A DNA stretch of 64,000 nucleotides from Alcanivoracaceae bacterium (GCA_023146255.1 JAGLCJ010000004.1:1-64000); one strand, 5' to 3'; counted from the first letter of the stretch, positions 8,370 to 16,916 are shown. Numbers and translations are program-made. The notes: generated by a model from the letters alone, not told the origin.

Positions 8370-9815
8370 ATGACAACGCCACTCCGCTACAGCCTGACAA
8401 GTCTGGTATTCCTGATGGCGACCGGCTGTGGAGGCGATTCTTCTGGAAGCTCTGCCTCACGCACGATAAATAGCATGCCATCTGAGGCTGCTTTCTATGA
8501 CGAGGACGGCGTGCTTCTATCGCGTATGAGTTTTCAGTACCCCGATGAGCTGACTATCAGTGTTCAGCTCCAGGCGGCAGGGGAAGACACGACCTTGGAT
8601 ACTGAGGATGACACTTCGCATCCATATCTCCAGTGCCTGTATATGTCGGCGCCGACCCCGTTACTGCGCTATCCCGATCTGTATTTCCTTGACATGTACC
8701 GTACGCCGCTCGGTGCGGCCGCGCTAGCTCAGTTGGGCATTCCCGGCAATGGGGTGATGAAATGCCCGAGGCGCAGCGGCCTTCGGCTGCAGCAAGAGTC
8801 CGGTTATGTAAGCAGCCTGTTCACGCCAGACGTCGGCGATAGTTTTAGTTATGTCATCAACGCCGAACTTGAGCATTTCGGCGCGACGGCAACAGAAGTG
8901 GTCAGCTATGAACTTGTTGGCTTAGACCGCACGGTTGTCGAGGCAAAGGCGTTAATCGACTACGAATATCCCGGTGAGGACGACGTCCCTTTTTCGGAGC
9001 CGGATATGCCAATCGTCGTCGATCATACGCAGGTCACTACCGTACTCTACGATGTCGAGCAGCGACCGTTAAGTATCGACCTGAGTGCTGACAGCGTCTG
9101 GACTGCAGTGCTGGATGAGTACTGCGTGGATGGCGACTCACTCGACATACATGTGATGCTTCTGAGAACATGCTCGTCCGCCCGCGAAATACGGTCCTAT
9201 CGCTATATAGACGATAGCGTCGAACAGGATGTGCAGAGCTACAACGGCTCAAATCCCGCAGGCATATATACCTCCACCGCCACACGTCAGGCCAACAGCG
9301 TGATCGTCCATTCCGGCACGGTCGATGACGGCCCGACCTCGGGAACGGGTTATAGGTCATATCCATTCAATGAGTCAGAACAGGTTACCGCCGAGGTGTC
9401 GAACTCCTATGGTTTTGACACTATTTGGGGAACAGAAGACGACCTAAGTATCGCCTTCGATACTTATCACTATGATGAGAACGGCAGGCTCTCCGAAGTG
9501 CGCTTCGCCACGGAAATAGTGCAGGCGTACGATTACTACCGGACTGGACAGTTGAAGCAGGTTGACGAGTTTGACAGTCAGTCTGACGTCCCCGCAAAGC
9601 GTACGCTGATCTCATATCGGCACGGCTCGCCGGCGAAGGTCACAGTGCAGTGGCGCGCTGAAGACCCGGATGATGGCTATGTGCTGCGAACACGCATGGT
9701 CATCGACTTCGCGCCGAGCGAAGAAACCTGGCCTTCACTGTTTTTACCCGTCGTGCAATTCCCTGAGTTGCCGCCGAACGTTAGTGACCTGATCCGATTT
9801 CAGCCTGTTAGATAA
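8370..9815 (+). CDS. Predicted lipoprotein with YD-like repeat motifs
   Basis: Starting at 8370 gives a 481-residue protein with a lipoprotein signal peptide (hydrophobic stretch ending FLMATGC, Cys as lipidation site) and a Gly/Ser linker. The body is acidic and mostly beta-rich. It has motifs such as YHYDENGRLSEVRF and YDYYRTGQLKQV, which resemble the YD repeats of RHS-type surface proteins, and the Ca-binding-like phrase DTIWGTEDD. It is probably exported and anchored in the outer membrane; its function is unknown. A longer upstream frame from 8151 overlaps the TIR gene and lacks a signal peptide at its start, so it was not used. Base composition is intermediate between the accessory block and the core chromosome. 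Confidence 0.75.
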   Translation: MTTPLRYSLTSLVFLMATGCGGDSSGSSASRTINSMPSEAAFYDEDGVLLSRMSFQYPDELTISVQLQAAGEDTTLDTEDDTSHPYLQCLYMSAPTPLLRYPDLYFLDMYRTPLGAAALAQLGIPGNGVMKCPRRSGLRLQQESGYVSSLFTPDVGDSFSYVINAELEHFGATATEVVSYELVGLDRTVVEAKALIDYEYPGEDDVPFSEPDMPIVVDHTQVTTVLYDVEQRPLSIDLSADSVWTAVLDEYCVDGDSLDIHVMLLRTCSSAREIRSYRYIDDSVEQDVQSYNGSNPAGIYTSTATRQANSVIVHSGTVDDGPTSGTGYRSYPFNESEQVTAEVSNSYGFDTIWGTEDDLSIAFDTYHYDENGRLSEVRFATEIVQAYDYYRTGQLKQVDEFDSQSDVPAKRTLISYRHGSPAKVTVQWRAEDPDDGYVLRTRMVIDFAPSEETWPSLFLPVVQFPELPPNVSDLIRFQPVR

Positions 9816-10017
9816 AGAATGATGCCCTGTACCCTGGTCGGGTCAGGGCCTCGTACCGATCCCTGTGATCCGGTTGGCTTCGCCGCCTCAAAAGTGTCGC
9901 TTTCCGTCTTTGCCACCAGCCCCCCGAACCCGGATAATCCCCCCATTCGATCATGCGCTGCCGCGCCGCCCCGGCGCCGGTTGGGTTTCCCCGGCACGCT
10001 TTCACCAGGAGTATTCA

Positions 10018-11151
10018 GTGAGCCAGTACGACGTTGTTATTTCCGGCACCGGTCTGTGGACGCCGAGCCAGTCGATCACCAATGAGGAGCTGGTGATTGC
10101 GTTCAATGCCTATGTGGAGCGCTACAACGCCGAGAATGCGGCGGCCATCGAGGCGGGCGAGCTGGTGGCGTTGCAGGGTTCCAATGCCGAATTTATCGAG
10201 AAGGCGTCGGGCATCAAGCAGCGTTATGTGCTTGATAAGGAAGGGGTTCTGGATCCTGCGCGGCTGTGCCCGCGGATTGCCGAGCGGCCGGACGAGCAGA
10301 TTTCCGTGCAGGCCGAGATGGCGGTGAAGGCGATCCATCAGGCGCTGGAGAATGCCGGCCGCTCGGTGGCGGATGTTGATGCCATTCTGGTGGCCTGTTC
10401 CAACATGCAGCGTGCCTACCCGGCGGTGTCGGTGGAGGTGCAGCATTATCTGGGCATGGAGCGCGGCTGGGGCTATGACATGAACGTGGCCTGTTCCTCG
10501 GCCACCTTCGGCATTCAGGCCGGGGTCGATGCGATCCGCAACGGCAGCGCCCGCTGCGTGGTGATGGTGAACCCGGAGATCTGTTCCGCCCACCTGGCCT
10601 GGCAGGATCGGGATTGCCACTTCATTTTCGGCGACGTGGCCACCGCGGTGGTGCTGGAGCGGGCCGAGGATGCGGTCTCCGCCGAGCAGTGGCAGGTACT
10701 GGGCACCCGGCTGCAGACCAAGTTCTCCAGCAATATCCGCAATAACTTCGGCTTCCTGAACCGCTGTGACGAATCCGGCGTCGGCGCCCGCGACAAGCTG
10801 TTCCGTCAGGAAGGCCGCAAGGTGTTCAAGGAAGTCTGCCCGATGGTGGCGGACCAGATTCTCGACCATATCGGCAGCCTGTCGATCACCCCGGAGCAGC
10901 TCAAGCGCATGTGGCTGCATCAGGCCAACCTGAGCATGAACGAGCTGATCGCCAAGCGCGTGCTGGGCCGTCCGGCGGATCGGGTGGAAGCGCCGGTGAT
11001 TCTGGATGAGTACGCCAATACCAGTTCGGCCGGCTCGATCATTGCCTTCCACAAGCACCGTCAGGATATGGCGGTGGGTGAGCAGGGTGTGATCTGTTCG
11101 TTTGGTGCCGGCTATTCGATTGGCAGCGTGATCGTTCGTCGCAGCCGCTGA
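10018..11151 (+). CDS. fabH2: Beta-ketoacyl-ACP synthase III, FabH2-like
   Basis: The 377-residue thiolase-fold enzyme has Cys159 in NVACSSATFG, His301 in WLHQANL and Asn334 in EYANTSSAG, the Cys-His-Asn triad of KAS III. The extended N-terminus (NEELVIAFNAYVERYNAENAAAIEAG) matches the Pseudomonas aeruginosa PA3286-type enzyme. That enzyme condenses octanoyl-CoA from beta-oxidation with malonyl-ACP and so feeds fatty-acid synthesis. The GTG at 10018 is chosen because AGGAG lies seven bases before it and MSQYDVVISGTGLWTP matches family N-termini. It stands alone, with a terminator hairpin downstream. The assignment to FabH2 rather than another KAS III is from memory of sequence. Confidence 0.88.
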   Translation: MSQYDVVISGTGLWTPSQSITNEELVIAFNAYVERYNAENAAAIEAGELVALQGSNAEFIEKASGIKQRYVLDKEGVLDPARLCPRIAERPDEQISVQAEMAVKAIHQALENAGRSVADVDAILVACSNMQRAYPAVSVEVQHYLGMERGWGYDMNVACSSATFGIQAGVDAIRNGSARCVVMVNPEICSAHLAWQDRDCHFIFGDVATAVVLERAEDAVSAEQWQVLGTRLQTKFSSNIRNNFGFLNRCDESGVGARDKLFRQEGRKVFKEVCPMVADQILDHIGSLSITPEQLKRMWLHQANLSMNELIAKRVLGRPADRVEAPVILDEYANTSSAGSIIAFHKHRQDMAVGEQGVICSFGAGYSIGSVIVRRSR

Positions 11152-11190
11152 TCCATTCCGGTGCGCCTTGCACCCAAGTGTGGATAAATT

Positions 11191-11223
11191 GTGAAAGGGC
11201 TCTCAACTGAGGGCCTTTTTCAC
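11191..11223 (+). terminator. Intrinsic terminator after the KAS III gene
   Basis: An imperfect hairpin GTGAAAGGGCTCTC / GAGGGCCTTTTTCAC with a T-run in its 3' arm lies 40 bases after the stop codon and separates this gene from the hvf operon. Confidence 0.65.
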
Positions 11224-11334
11224 GTTTTGGGGACGCAATTCGTAACATAACCTCAGTCAGCGCATCTGCTAGAGTACCTGAGGGCCATCCGGGCCCGATG
11301 GACGTGTTTAGACAATCAATCAGGAGATTTCCAG

Positions 11335-11658
11335 ATGGCCAAGTTCAATAAACTGAATCCGCTTGCTGCAACCCTGGGCGCCGCTGTGGTTGCTTCTGCT
11401 CTGTCCGCGCCGGTGATGGCTGCCGAAAATCCGTTTGCTGCCAAGGAGCTCTCCGGTGGCTACATGCAACTCGCTGGCGACCACGGCAAAGGTGCCGAGG
11501 GTAAATGCGGTGAGGGCAAGTGTGGCGAAGGCAAGTGCGGTGAAGGCAAATGTGGTGAGGACAAAGGTGGCGAAGGTAAGTGCGGCGAAGGCAAGTGTGG
11601 TGAAGGCAAAGACAAAGGCGGTGAAGGCAAGTGTGGCGAGGGCAAGTGCGGCGGCTGA
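11335..11658 (+). CDS. hvfA: HvfA-type RiPP precursor with EGKCG repeats
   Basis: The 107-residue precursor has a signal peptide (residues 1-29, ending APVMA), a leader-like stretch with LSGGYMQLAG at 39-48, and a repetitive C-terminal half. That half has eight EGKCG motifs starting at residues 55, 60, 65, 70, 80, 85, 97 and 102, with two variants lacking Cys (EDKGG and EGKDKGG). All eight cysteines of the protein are in these motifs. In Haemophilus-type systems the Cys of EGKCG is oxidised by HvfB/HvfC to an oxazolone/thioamide-like group that binds copper, in periplasmic 'bufferin'-style copper protection. The following two genes encode exactly these partners. AGGAG precedes the ATG. Confidence 0.92.
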   Translation: MAKFNKLNPLAATLGAAVVASALSAPVMAAENPFAAKELSGGYMQLAGDHGKGAEGKCGEGKCGEGKCGEGKCGEDKGGEGKCGEGKCGEGKDKGGEGKCGEGKCGG

Positions 11659-11692
11659 TGCCGTCGTGGTTGCTTGAGCCTGAGCGCTGACG

Positions 11693-12541
11693 ATGTCATC
11701 GCCTCGCTACCCGGTGCACGGTGCCGGGCTGGGTTTGCGGCGGGCCCTGATGGGCCCGCTGGCAGACTCCAGCGCCGATAACCTGCCGGATTTTCTCGAG
11801 ATCGCGCCGGAAAACTGGATTCCGATTGGTGGCGCCCTGCGTCGCCGGTTTGATCAGTTTGCCGAGCGCTATCCGCTGGTGTGTCATGGCTTGTCGTTGT
11901 CTCTGGGCGGCCCGGCGCCACTGGATTTTGCCATGTTGGCGGAGGTGCGTGATTTTCTCCGTCAATACAAGGTGCGCTGCTACAGCGAGCACCTTAGTTA
12001 CTGTTCTGATGACGGCCACCTTTATGATCTGATGCCGATTCCCTTTACCGAAGAAGCGGTAAAGCATGTCGCCGGCCGCATTCGTCAGGTACAGGATTTT
12101 CTTGGCCAGCGTATTGCCGTGGAGCACGTCAGTTACTACGCGGCGCCGCAACAGGAAATGGCCGAGATCGATTTTATCAATGCCGTGATCCGTGAAGCGG
12201 ATTGCGACTTGCATCTCGACGTTAACAATATCTGGGTCAACAGCATCAACCATCGTTACGACCCGCACGAATTTTTGCGCGCGCTGCCGGCGGAGCGGAT
12301 TATTTATTGCCACGTTGCAGGCCACTATGACGAAGCCGATGATCTCAAGGTTGATACCCACGGCACCGCAGTAATTGACCCGGTCTGGGCCTTGCTGGCC
12401 GAAGCCTGCGAGCGGGTGCCGGGCATGCCGGTGTTGCTGGAGCGCGATTTCAATTTCCCGCCGCTGGCCGAGTTGCTGGCCGAGCTTGATCATGTCCGCG
12501 CCATTCAGGCGGCTGCCGGCAAGGTGAGTCTGGCCGGATGA
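11693..12541 (+). CDS. hvfB: HvfB, DUF692 multinuclear iron oxidase
   Basis: The 282-residue TIM-barrel enzyme belongs to DUF692 (MNIO). Likely metal ligands are visible: His65 (CHGLSLSLGG), Glu99/His100 (SEHLSY), Glu144/His145 (VEHVSYY), Asp176 and Asn178 (DVNN), His207 and His211 (CHVAGH), Asp221/His223 (DTHG) and Glu250 (LERD). MNIO enzymes hold two or three irons and modify Cys of a peptide substrate; the substrate here is the EGKCG precursor 34 bases upstream. The stop codon overlaps the ATG of hvfC by four bases. The box before the start is weak, so translation may be coupled to hvfA. Confidence 0.93.
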   Translation: MSSPRYPVHGAGLGLRRALMGPLADSSADNLPDFLEIAPENWIPIGGALRRRFDQFAERYPLVCHGLSLSLGGPAPLDFAMLAEVRDFLRQYKVRCYSEHLSYCSDDGHLYDLMPIPFTEEAVKHVAGRIRQVQDFLGQRIAVEHVSYYAAPQQEMAEIDFINAVIREADCDLHLDVNNIWVNSINHRYDPHEFLRALPAERIIYCHVAGHYDEADDLKVDTHGTAVIDPVWALLAEACERVPGMPVLLERDFNFPPLAELLAELDHVRAIQAAAGKVSLAG

Positions 12542-13308
12542 GCAGCGCAACCTTTCTCGAAACACAACGCCGCTTTGCCGCGCATCTGCGTGATCCGCAG
12601 CATCAGCCAGCGCCGGATGGTATTGAAGACCGGCGCCTGGATATTTATCGCGATCTGTTCTGGCGCAATCTGGAAGGCTTTCTCAGCAACGGTTTTCCGG
12701 TGCTGCGTTCATTGCTCAGCGAGGCCGACTGGCATTATCTGGTGCGGCGTTTCTTCGCCGACCATCGTTGTGACAGCGGTTACTTTGTCGATATCCCGGC
12801 GCAGTTTCTCGGCTGGCTGAATACCGGCCTGTATGACCGCGACGGTTACCCGCCGTTTATGAACGAGCTGGCCTACTACGAGTGGCTGGAGCTGGCGCTG
12901 GAAATCAGCCGCGAGGAGATTCCAGCGGAGGGAGTTGATGCCGCCGGGGATCTGCTGGTCGGCGCGCCAGTGCTGAATCCGCTGCTGGTGCTGGTCGGTT
13001 CGCACTGGCCGTTACACCGGATCACGCCTGATAGCGTTCCTGACGCGCCGCTGCCGGCCCCGGTCTGGCTGCTGGTCTGGCGGGACCGGGCCGACAAGGT
13101 CCATTTTATGGAGCTGAATGCGCCCAGCGCCCGCCTGATTCAGCTGCTGGAACAGGCGGCGGAGCAGGGCGATCAGCCCAGTGGTAACGATCTTCTGGAA
13201 AGCCTGGCCGCCGAGCTGGGGCAAGCGCCGGCCAGCCTGCAGCCGTTTCTCTCTGATCTTTTTGAGCAGTGGCGCAACAAAGATATCCTGCTGGGGACTC
13301 GCGATTGA
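12538..13308 (+). CDS. hvfC: HvfC, DUF2063 partner of the MNIO enzyme
   Basis: The 256-residue protein starts with the DUF2063 domain (RRFAAHLRDP, RRLDIYRDLFWRNLEGFLSNGFPVL, LVRRFFADH, FVDIPAQFLGWL) and has a looser C-terminal domain. In this family the N-terminal region acts as precursor-binding partner, delivering the leader to HvfB. The ATGA overlap with hvfB fixes the start. No DoxX-like hvfD and no sigma/anti-sigma pair follows, so this is the minimal three-gene form. The next gene, mlaA, is 41 bases away and is probably separate in function. Confidence 0.9.
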   Translation: MSSATFLETQRRFAAHLRDPQHQPAPDGIEDRRLDIYRDLFWRNLEGFLSNGFPVLRSLLSEADWHYLVRRFFADHRCDSGYFVDIPAQFLGWLNTGLYDRDGYPPFMNELAYYEWLELALEISREEIPAEGVDAAGDLLVGAPVLNPLLVLVGSHWPLHRITPDSVPDAPLPAPVWLLVWRDRADKVHFMELNAPSARLIQLLEQAAEQGDQPSGNDLLESLAAELGQAPASLQPFLSDLFEQWRNKDILLGTRD

Positions 13309-13349
13309 TCGGCCTGCCGGTATACTCGGCAGCTGCTTTCGCGGAGTAG

Positions 13350-14078
13350 ATGATGAAACCGGTTTTCCTCTTGCTGTTGTTGGTGATGCCGCTGCCGGCG
13401 CTGGCGGCTACCCCTGAACCTGCCCGCCATCCGGATGATCCGTGGGAAGGCTTTAACCGCAAGATGTTTGCCTTCAACGAAACCGTGGACCGCTATTTCC
13501 TGAAGCCGACCGCGAAAGGCTACCGCTGGATTACCCCGAGCTGGCTGGATAACAGCATCACCCGGTTATTCCAGAATGCGAAAGACGTGCCGAGCATCGT
13601 CAACCATATCCTGCAGTGGGAGTGGGGCCGTGCGGCCAACAGCACCGGCCGTGTACTGATGAACACCACCATGGGCATTGCCGGCCTGTTCGATGTTGCC
13701 ACTCCGGCCGGTCTGGAGAAGCGTACCAGTGATCTGGGCATTACCCTGGCGCGGTGGGGTGTGCCTTCAGGGCCCTATGTGGTGCTGCCGCTGCTGGGTC
13801 CGTCCACCGTGCGCGATGCCTCGATGATCTGGCCGGAAGACTATATTTCCCCGCGTAACTGGATTGATCACGACCTGACGCGCTGGAGTGTGTCGGCCCT
13901 GTATGTGGTGGATCTGCGTGCCGATCTGCTTGATCTGGAAAAGAATATCGTCGGCGAGCGCTACACCTTCATGCGTGACTTCTATCTGTCGTCGCGCCGC
14001 ATGGAAGCCGGTGAAGAAATCGAGGATGACTTTGGCGCTGACTTTGAAGAAGGCGACTGGGGCGACGACGACTGGTAA
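13350..14078 (+). CDS. mlaA: MlaA/VacJ lipid-asymmetry protein
   Basis: The 242-residue product has the MlaA core: DPWEGFNRKMFAFNETVDRYFLKP after the signal peptide, then WLDNSITRLFQN, INSTG-like NSTGRVLMNTTMGIAGLFDVAT and WGVPSGPYVVLPLLGPST. MlaA sits in the outer membrane with porins and removes misplaced phospholipids for return by MlaC and MlaFEDB. The usual lipobox is missing: the signal peptide ends LPALAATP without Cys, so the protein appears to be cut by signal peptidase I rather than lipidated. The C-terminus is very acidic (EEGDWGDDDW). A second ATG directly follows the first, so the start may be 13353. No other mla genes are in the window. Confidence 0.9.
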   Translation: MMKPVFLLLLLVMPLPALAATPEPARHPDDPWEGFNRKMFAFNETVDRYFLKPTAKGYRWITPSWLDNSITRLFQNAKDVPSIVNHILQWEWGRAANSTGRVLMNTTMGIAGLFDVATPAGLEKRTSDLGITLARWGVPSGPYVVLPLLGPSTVRDASMIWPEDYISPRNWIDHDLTRWSVSALYVVDLRADLLDLEKNIVGERYTFMRDFYLSSRRMEAGEEIEDDFGADFEEGDWGDDDW

Positions 14079-14082
14079 GCCG

Positions 14083-14511
14083 TTATGCCTTGCCGTGCAT
14101 CAGCTTGCCGCGAATAAAATCGCTGTGGCTGACATAGAGCAGATCCGCCACCTTGCGAATCACATACTCCTCATGCGGATGGACCTCGCCATCGGCATGC
14201 GCCACCGCCCACATGTCGAGCACCAGATCGCGTCGTTGCTCCGGTAACCACTGCCGCAGTGAGCGCACCATCTCGTGATAGTCGGTGGCGTTTTCCGCCA
14301 GCGCGTGGGCTTCCTTGAGCAGGGCACCCGCATCCTCGTGTGACAGTTGCCAGCGCTCGGCCATGCGTGCAAGCAGGGCATCGGATTCGCTTTCCTGCCA
14401 TTGGCCATCGGCGCGGGCCACTTCATACATCAGCGCCGCCGCGGCGACATGCTGATCCTGCTCGCTGCAGACATGACGTCCGGCCTGTAAACCCTTGAGC
14501 CAGCCGCGCAT
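14083..14511 (-). CDS. TerB-like protein
   Basis: The 142-residue helical protein resembles the TerB/DjlA-N family, with repeated acidic motifs EVARADGQWQESESDALLARMAE and AVAHADGEVHPHEEYVIRKVADLLYVS, which in TerB bind divalent metal. It is the last gene of the minus-strand run dusA-tal-terB; its ATG shares one base with the tal stop codon, implying coupled translation. A role in tellurite resistance should not be assumed, since most genomic TerB-like singletons have no known function. It ends five bases from mlaA, convergent. Confidence 0.8.
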   Translation of the reverse strand: MRGWLKGLQAGRHVCSEQDQHVAAAALMYEVARADGQWQESESDALLARMAERWQLSHEDAGALLKEAHALAENATDYHEMVRSLRQWLPEQRRDLVLDMWAVAHADGEVHPHEEYVIRKVADLLYVSHSDFIRGKLMHGKA

Positions 14512-15458
14512 CAGCGAGTGCCTCCGAGCAGCGCCTCCAGGCTTTCCTGATCGCGGGCAAAGCGGCGGATGCCGTCGGCCAGCAATTCGGTGGCCATCGG
14601 GTTGTCGTTCAGCAACCAGCGGAATTCCTGCTCGCGCATCGGCGCGACGTCATCGACGCTGTCGATATCCCGATCATCCAGTGCCCGGGTCAGCGGCTCA
14701 TCATCCGCTGCCAGCACTTCCAGCAAATTCGGTGCGATGGTCAGTTTGTCGCAGCCCGCCAGCGCTTCGATCTGCCAGATCTGCCGGAAGCTGGCGCCCA
14801 TTACCACGGTGCCGAAGCCGCGCGATTTCAGGGTGTGGAAAATTTCCTTTACCGATTGCACGCCGGGATCATTTTCCGGCCCGGTAATATCGGTGCCATG
14901 TTTCAGGTACCAGTCGTAGATACGGCCAACAAACGGCGAGATCAGAGTGGCGCCGGCTTCCGCTGCAGCGATGGCCTGCGGCAGGGCAAACAACAGCGTC
15001 AGGTTGCAACGGATGCCTTCCTCTTCGAGCACTTCCGCGGCGCGAATGCCTTCCCAGGTGGAAGCAATCTTGATCAGTACCCGGTCACGCTCGATGCCGA
15101 GCTCGCGATACATGGCAATAATGCGCCGGGCCCGGGCGAGCATGGCGTTGGTGTCGAATGACAGCCGCGCATCCACTTCGGTGGAGATCAGGCCGGGAAT
15201 AGTGCGAACGATTTCGGCGCCGGTGACGGTGGCAAACGCATCACACAGGGTGCCGATATCGTCGGCGCGGCCAAGCTGGCCGGCAAAGCGCTGCGCTTCT
15301 TTGAGCAGGTGCTGATACTGCGGCTGCTTTGCCACCGAAAGCAGCAGTGACGGATTGGTGGTGGCATCGATCGGCTTGCTGGCACGAATCGCATCAAGAT
15401 CGCCGGTGTCGGCGACCAGGGTTGTCCAGCGGCTCAGCTGTTCGCGTTTGCTGGTCAT
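14511..15458 (-). CDS. tal: Transaldolase
   Basis: The 315-residue enzyme has the class I transaldolase signatures IDATTNPSLLL near the N-terminus and VLIKIASTWEGIRAAEVLE, where the Lys forms the Schiff base. It moves dihydroxyacetone units between sedoheptulose-7-phosphate and glyceraldehyde-3-phosphate in the pentose phosphate pathway. The ATG at 15458 has AGGAAG seven bases ahead; a TTG two codons earlier is less likely. It sits two bases after dusA and just before the TerB-like gene in one minus-strand run. Confidence 0.96.
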   Translation of the reverse strand: MTSKREQLSRWTTLVADTGDLDAIRASKPIDATTNPSLLLSVAKQPQYQHLLKEAQRFAGQLGRADDIGTLCDAFATVTGAEIVRTIPGLISTEVDARLSFDTNAMLARARRIIAMYRELGIERDRVLIKIASTWEGIRAAEVLEEEGIRCNLTLLFALPQAIAAAEAGATLISPFVGRIYDWYLKHGTDITGPENDPGVQSVKEIFHTLKSRGFGTVVMGASFRQIWQIEALAGCDKLTIAPNLLEVLAADDEPLTRALDDRDIDSVDDVAPMREQEFRWLLNDNPMATELLADGIRRFARDQESLEALLGGTR

Positions 15459-15460
15459 GA

Positions 15461-16453
15461 TCAAACTTCCTCTGTCAGCGATGGCCGCGGCACCAGAGCC
15501 AGGGCGTCCATCAGAATCTGTGGTGTTGTTTCCGGGCGATGCATGTTCTCGCTCAGATGGCGACGAAACGCCCGCGCCCCGGGAACTGCCTGAAACAGGT
15601 TGAGAATATGTCGCAGGGCATGCTTGGGATGATGGCCCTCGGCAAACCGTTTTGCCAGATACGGCATGAAGGCTTCGGCAATGCCATGGCGATCCGGCTG
15701 CGGATGCGGGTCATCAAAGACGATGCGGTCGGCATCGATCAGGAAATAAGGGTTCTGGTAGGCCTCACGGCCGATCATCACGCCATCGACTTCACCGAGG
15801 TGCTCACGGACCTGATGAAAGTCGCGGATGCCGCCGTTGATGATCACTTCGATATCGGGGAAGTCGCGTTTGATATCGTAGGCGCGCTGGTAGATCAGCG
15901 GCGGAATCTCGCGGTTCTCCTTCGGCGACAGGCCGGACAGGATCGCCTTGCGGGCGTGGATGGTAAAGCTGGTGCAGCCGGCGGCGCGGACTTTTTCAAC
16001 GAAGCGATGCAGGAATTCGTATTCATCCTGATCGTCGATACCGATCCGGCTTTTGACTGTCACCGGGATATTCACCACCGCCTGCATGGCGGCGACGCAT
16101 TCAGCGACCCGGTCCGGGTCCGCCATCAGGCAGGCACCGAACTGGCCGGACTGCACCCGGTCCGACGGGCAGCCGACGTTCAGGTTGACTTCGTCATAGC
16201 CAAAGTCGGCGCAGATGCGGGTGGCTTCGGCCAGTTGCTTGGGGTCGCTGCCACCAAGCTGCTGGGCCACCGGGTGTTCTGCTTCGTCGAAGCCGATCAG
16301 GTCTTCGCGGTTGCCGAAGATCACCGCCTGAGCGGTGACCATCTCGGTATAGAGCAGGGTGTGCTTGCTGATCAGCCGGGCCAGATAACGAAAGTCACGG
16401 GTGGTCCAGTCCATCATAGGCGCTATCGATAGCCGACGATTTATTGAAATCAT
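15461..16453 (-). CDS. dusA: tRNA-dihydrouridine(20/20a) synthase DusA, N-terminus replaced
   Basis: The 330-residue flavoenzyme has SIAPMMDWTTRDFRYLARL at the start, NLNVGCPSDRVQSGQFGACLM with the catalytic Cys, VKSRIGIDD and VIINGGIRD for FMN binding, all DusA features. It reduces U20/U20a in tRNA. The first 12 codons are AT-rich and read MISINRRLSIAP. They lie outside a 15-bp core repeated at 19792-19806, beside which stands a GC-rich alternative 5' end of the same gene. So an integrating element has replaced the native start and probably the promoter. The reading frame is intact and the protein should be functional. Confidence 0.96.
   Translation of the reverse strand: MISINRRLSIAPMMDWTTRDFRYLARLISKHTLLYTEMVTAQAVIFGNREDLIGFDEAEHPVAQQLGGSDPKQLAEATRICADFGYDEVNLNVGCPSDRVQSGQFGACLMADPDRVAECVAAMQAVVNIPVTVKSRIGIDDQDEYEFLHRFVEKVRAAGCTSFTIHARKAILSGLSPKENREIPPLIYQRAYDIKRDFPDIEVIINGGIRDFHQVREHLGEVDGVMIGREAYQNPYFLIDADRIVFDDPHPQPDRHGIAEAFMPYLAKRFAEGHHPKHALRHILNLFQAVPGARAFRRHLSENMHRPETTPQILMDALALVPRPSLTEEV
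16403..16417. other. Attachment-site core, dusA side
   Basis: GGTCCAGTCCATCAT lies inside dusA codons for MMDWT (minus strand) and is identical to 19792-19806. The two copies bound the inserted element. dusA 5' ends are known integration targets for a family of phage and island integrases. Confidence 0.8.
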
Positions 16454-16559
16454 ATGTCTATTATTTTGCCTATGCGTATCAATGGGTTGCTAATTCACGT
16501 GGCTAGACTGAATAGCCATTCGGCGGCCGATGATAGCTGAAAAGGAGATGTTTTTGGGG

Positions 16560-16604
16560 GTAGTTGCACCGTAGTTGCACCCTGAGGAAAGCCGCGGTGC
16601 AACT
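16560..16604. repeat. GTAGTTGCACC tandem repeat plus inverted copy
   Basis: GTAGTTGCACC occurs twice back to back (16560-16570, 16571-16581), and the inverted form GGTGCAACT follows at 16597-16604 plus flank. Short repeats this close to an attachment core resemble arm-type binding sites of tyrosine integrases. Weaker TGCAC motifs also occur after the reverse transcriptase gene near 18714-18730. Confidence 0.5.
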
Positions 16605-16676
16605 TTGTCGTGCGGGCCAGGCGGTGACGGGGGTTCCCGGCGTGGATCATCAGGAGGCGACCGATACAGGATTGGC

Positions 16677-16862
16677 TTACTGCTTACCAAGGCTTGACCG
16701 AACCTCTGGCGCTATGCGCCTAGTAATATCATAGAGGACCTCTGGATATTGCCGATCAGGAGAGCCTTCAGTGGGTAGGAGATTGGCGAGAATGTTTGGC
16801 CCGGAGCACTGGCCATAGATAAAAATATGACTATTTGTATAAAAAGTTTGCAAGGCGGCCAT
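16677..16862 (-). CDS. Possible small protein of the dusA element
   Basis: A 61-residue frame on the minus strand (MAALQTFYTNSHIF at its start, ending in EVRSSLGKQ) has a plausible amino-acid mix but no good ribosome-binding site and no family I know. In-frame codons upstream stay open for about 16 residues without a start codon. It could be a decayed gene remnant or chance. The rest of 16454-16676 contains only the repeats described separately. Confidence 0.25.
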   Translation of the reverse strand: MAALQTFYTNSHIFIYGQCSGPNILANLLPTEGSPDRQYPEVLYDITRRIAPEVRSSLGKQ

Positions 16863-16916
16863 GTCCGCTATAGCATTGTCTTTGTGGGCGGTTGTCGCCC
16901 ATGAGCTCTTTCAAAA

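Noticed and set aside
11460..11921. 153-codon antisense frame over hvfA
   Set aside because: It reads the EGKCG repeat backwards as a Pro/Leu/Ser repeat; the sense gene has signal peptide, ribosome site and partner genes.
16490..16690. 66-codon minus-strand frame near the attachment core as an integrase remnant
   Set aside because: The translation is Pro/Ser/Arg-rich, includes the GTTGCACC repeats and shows no recombinase residues.
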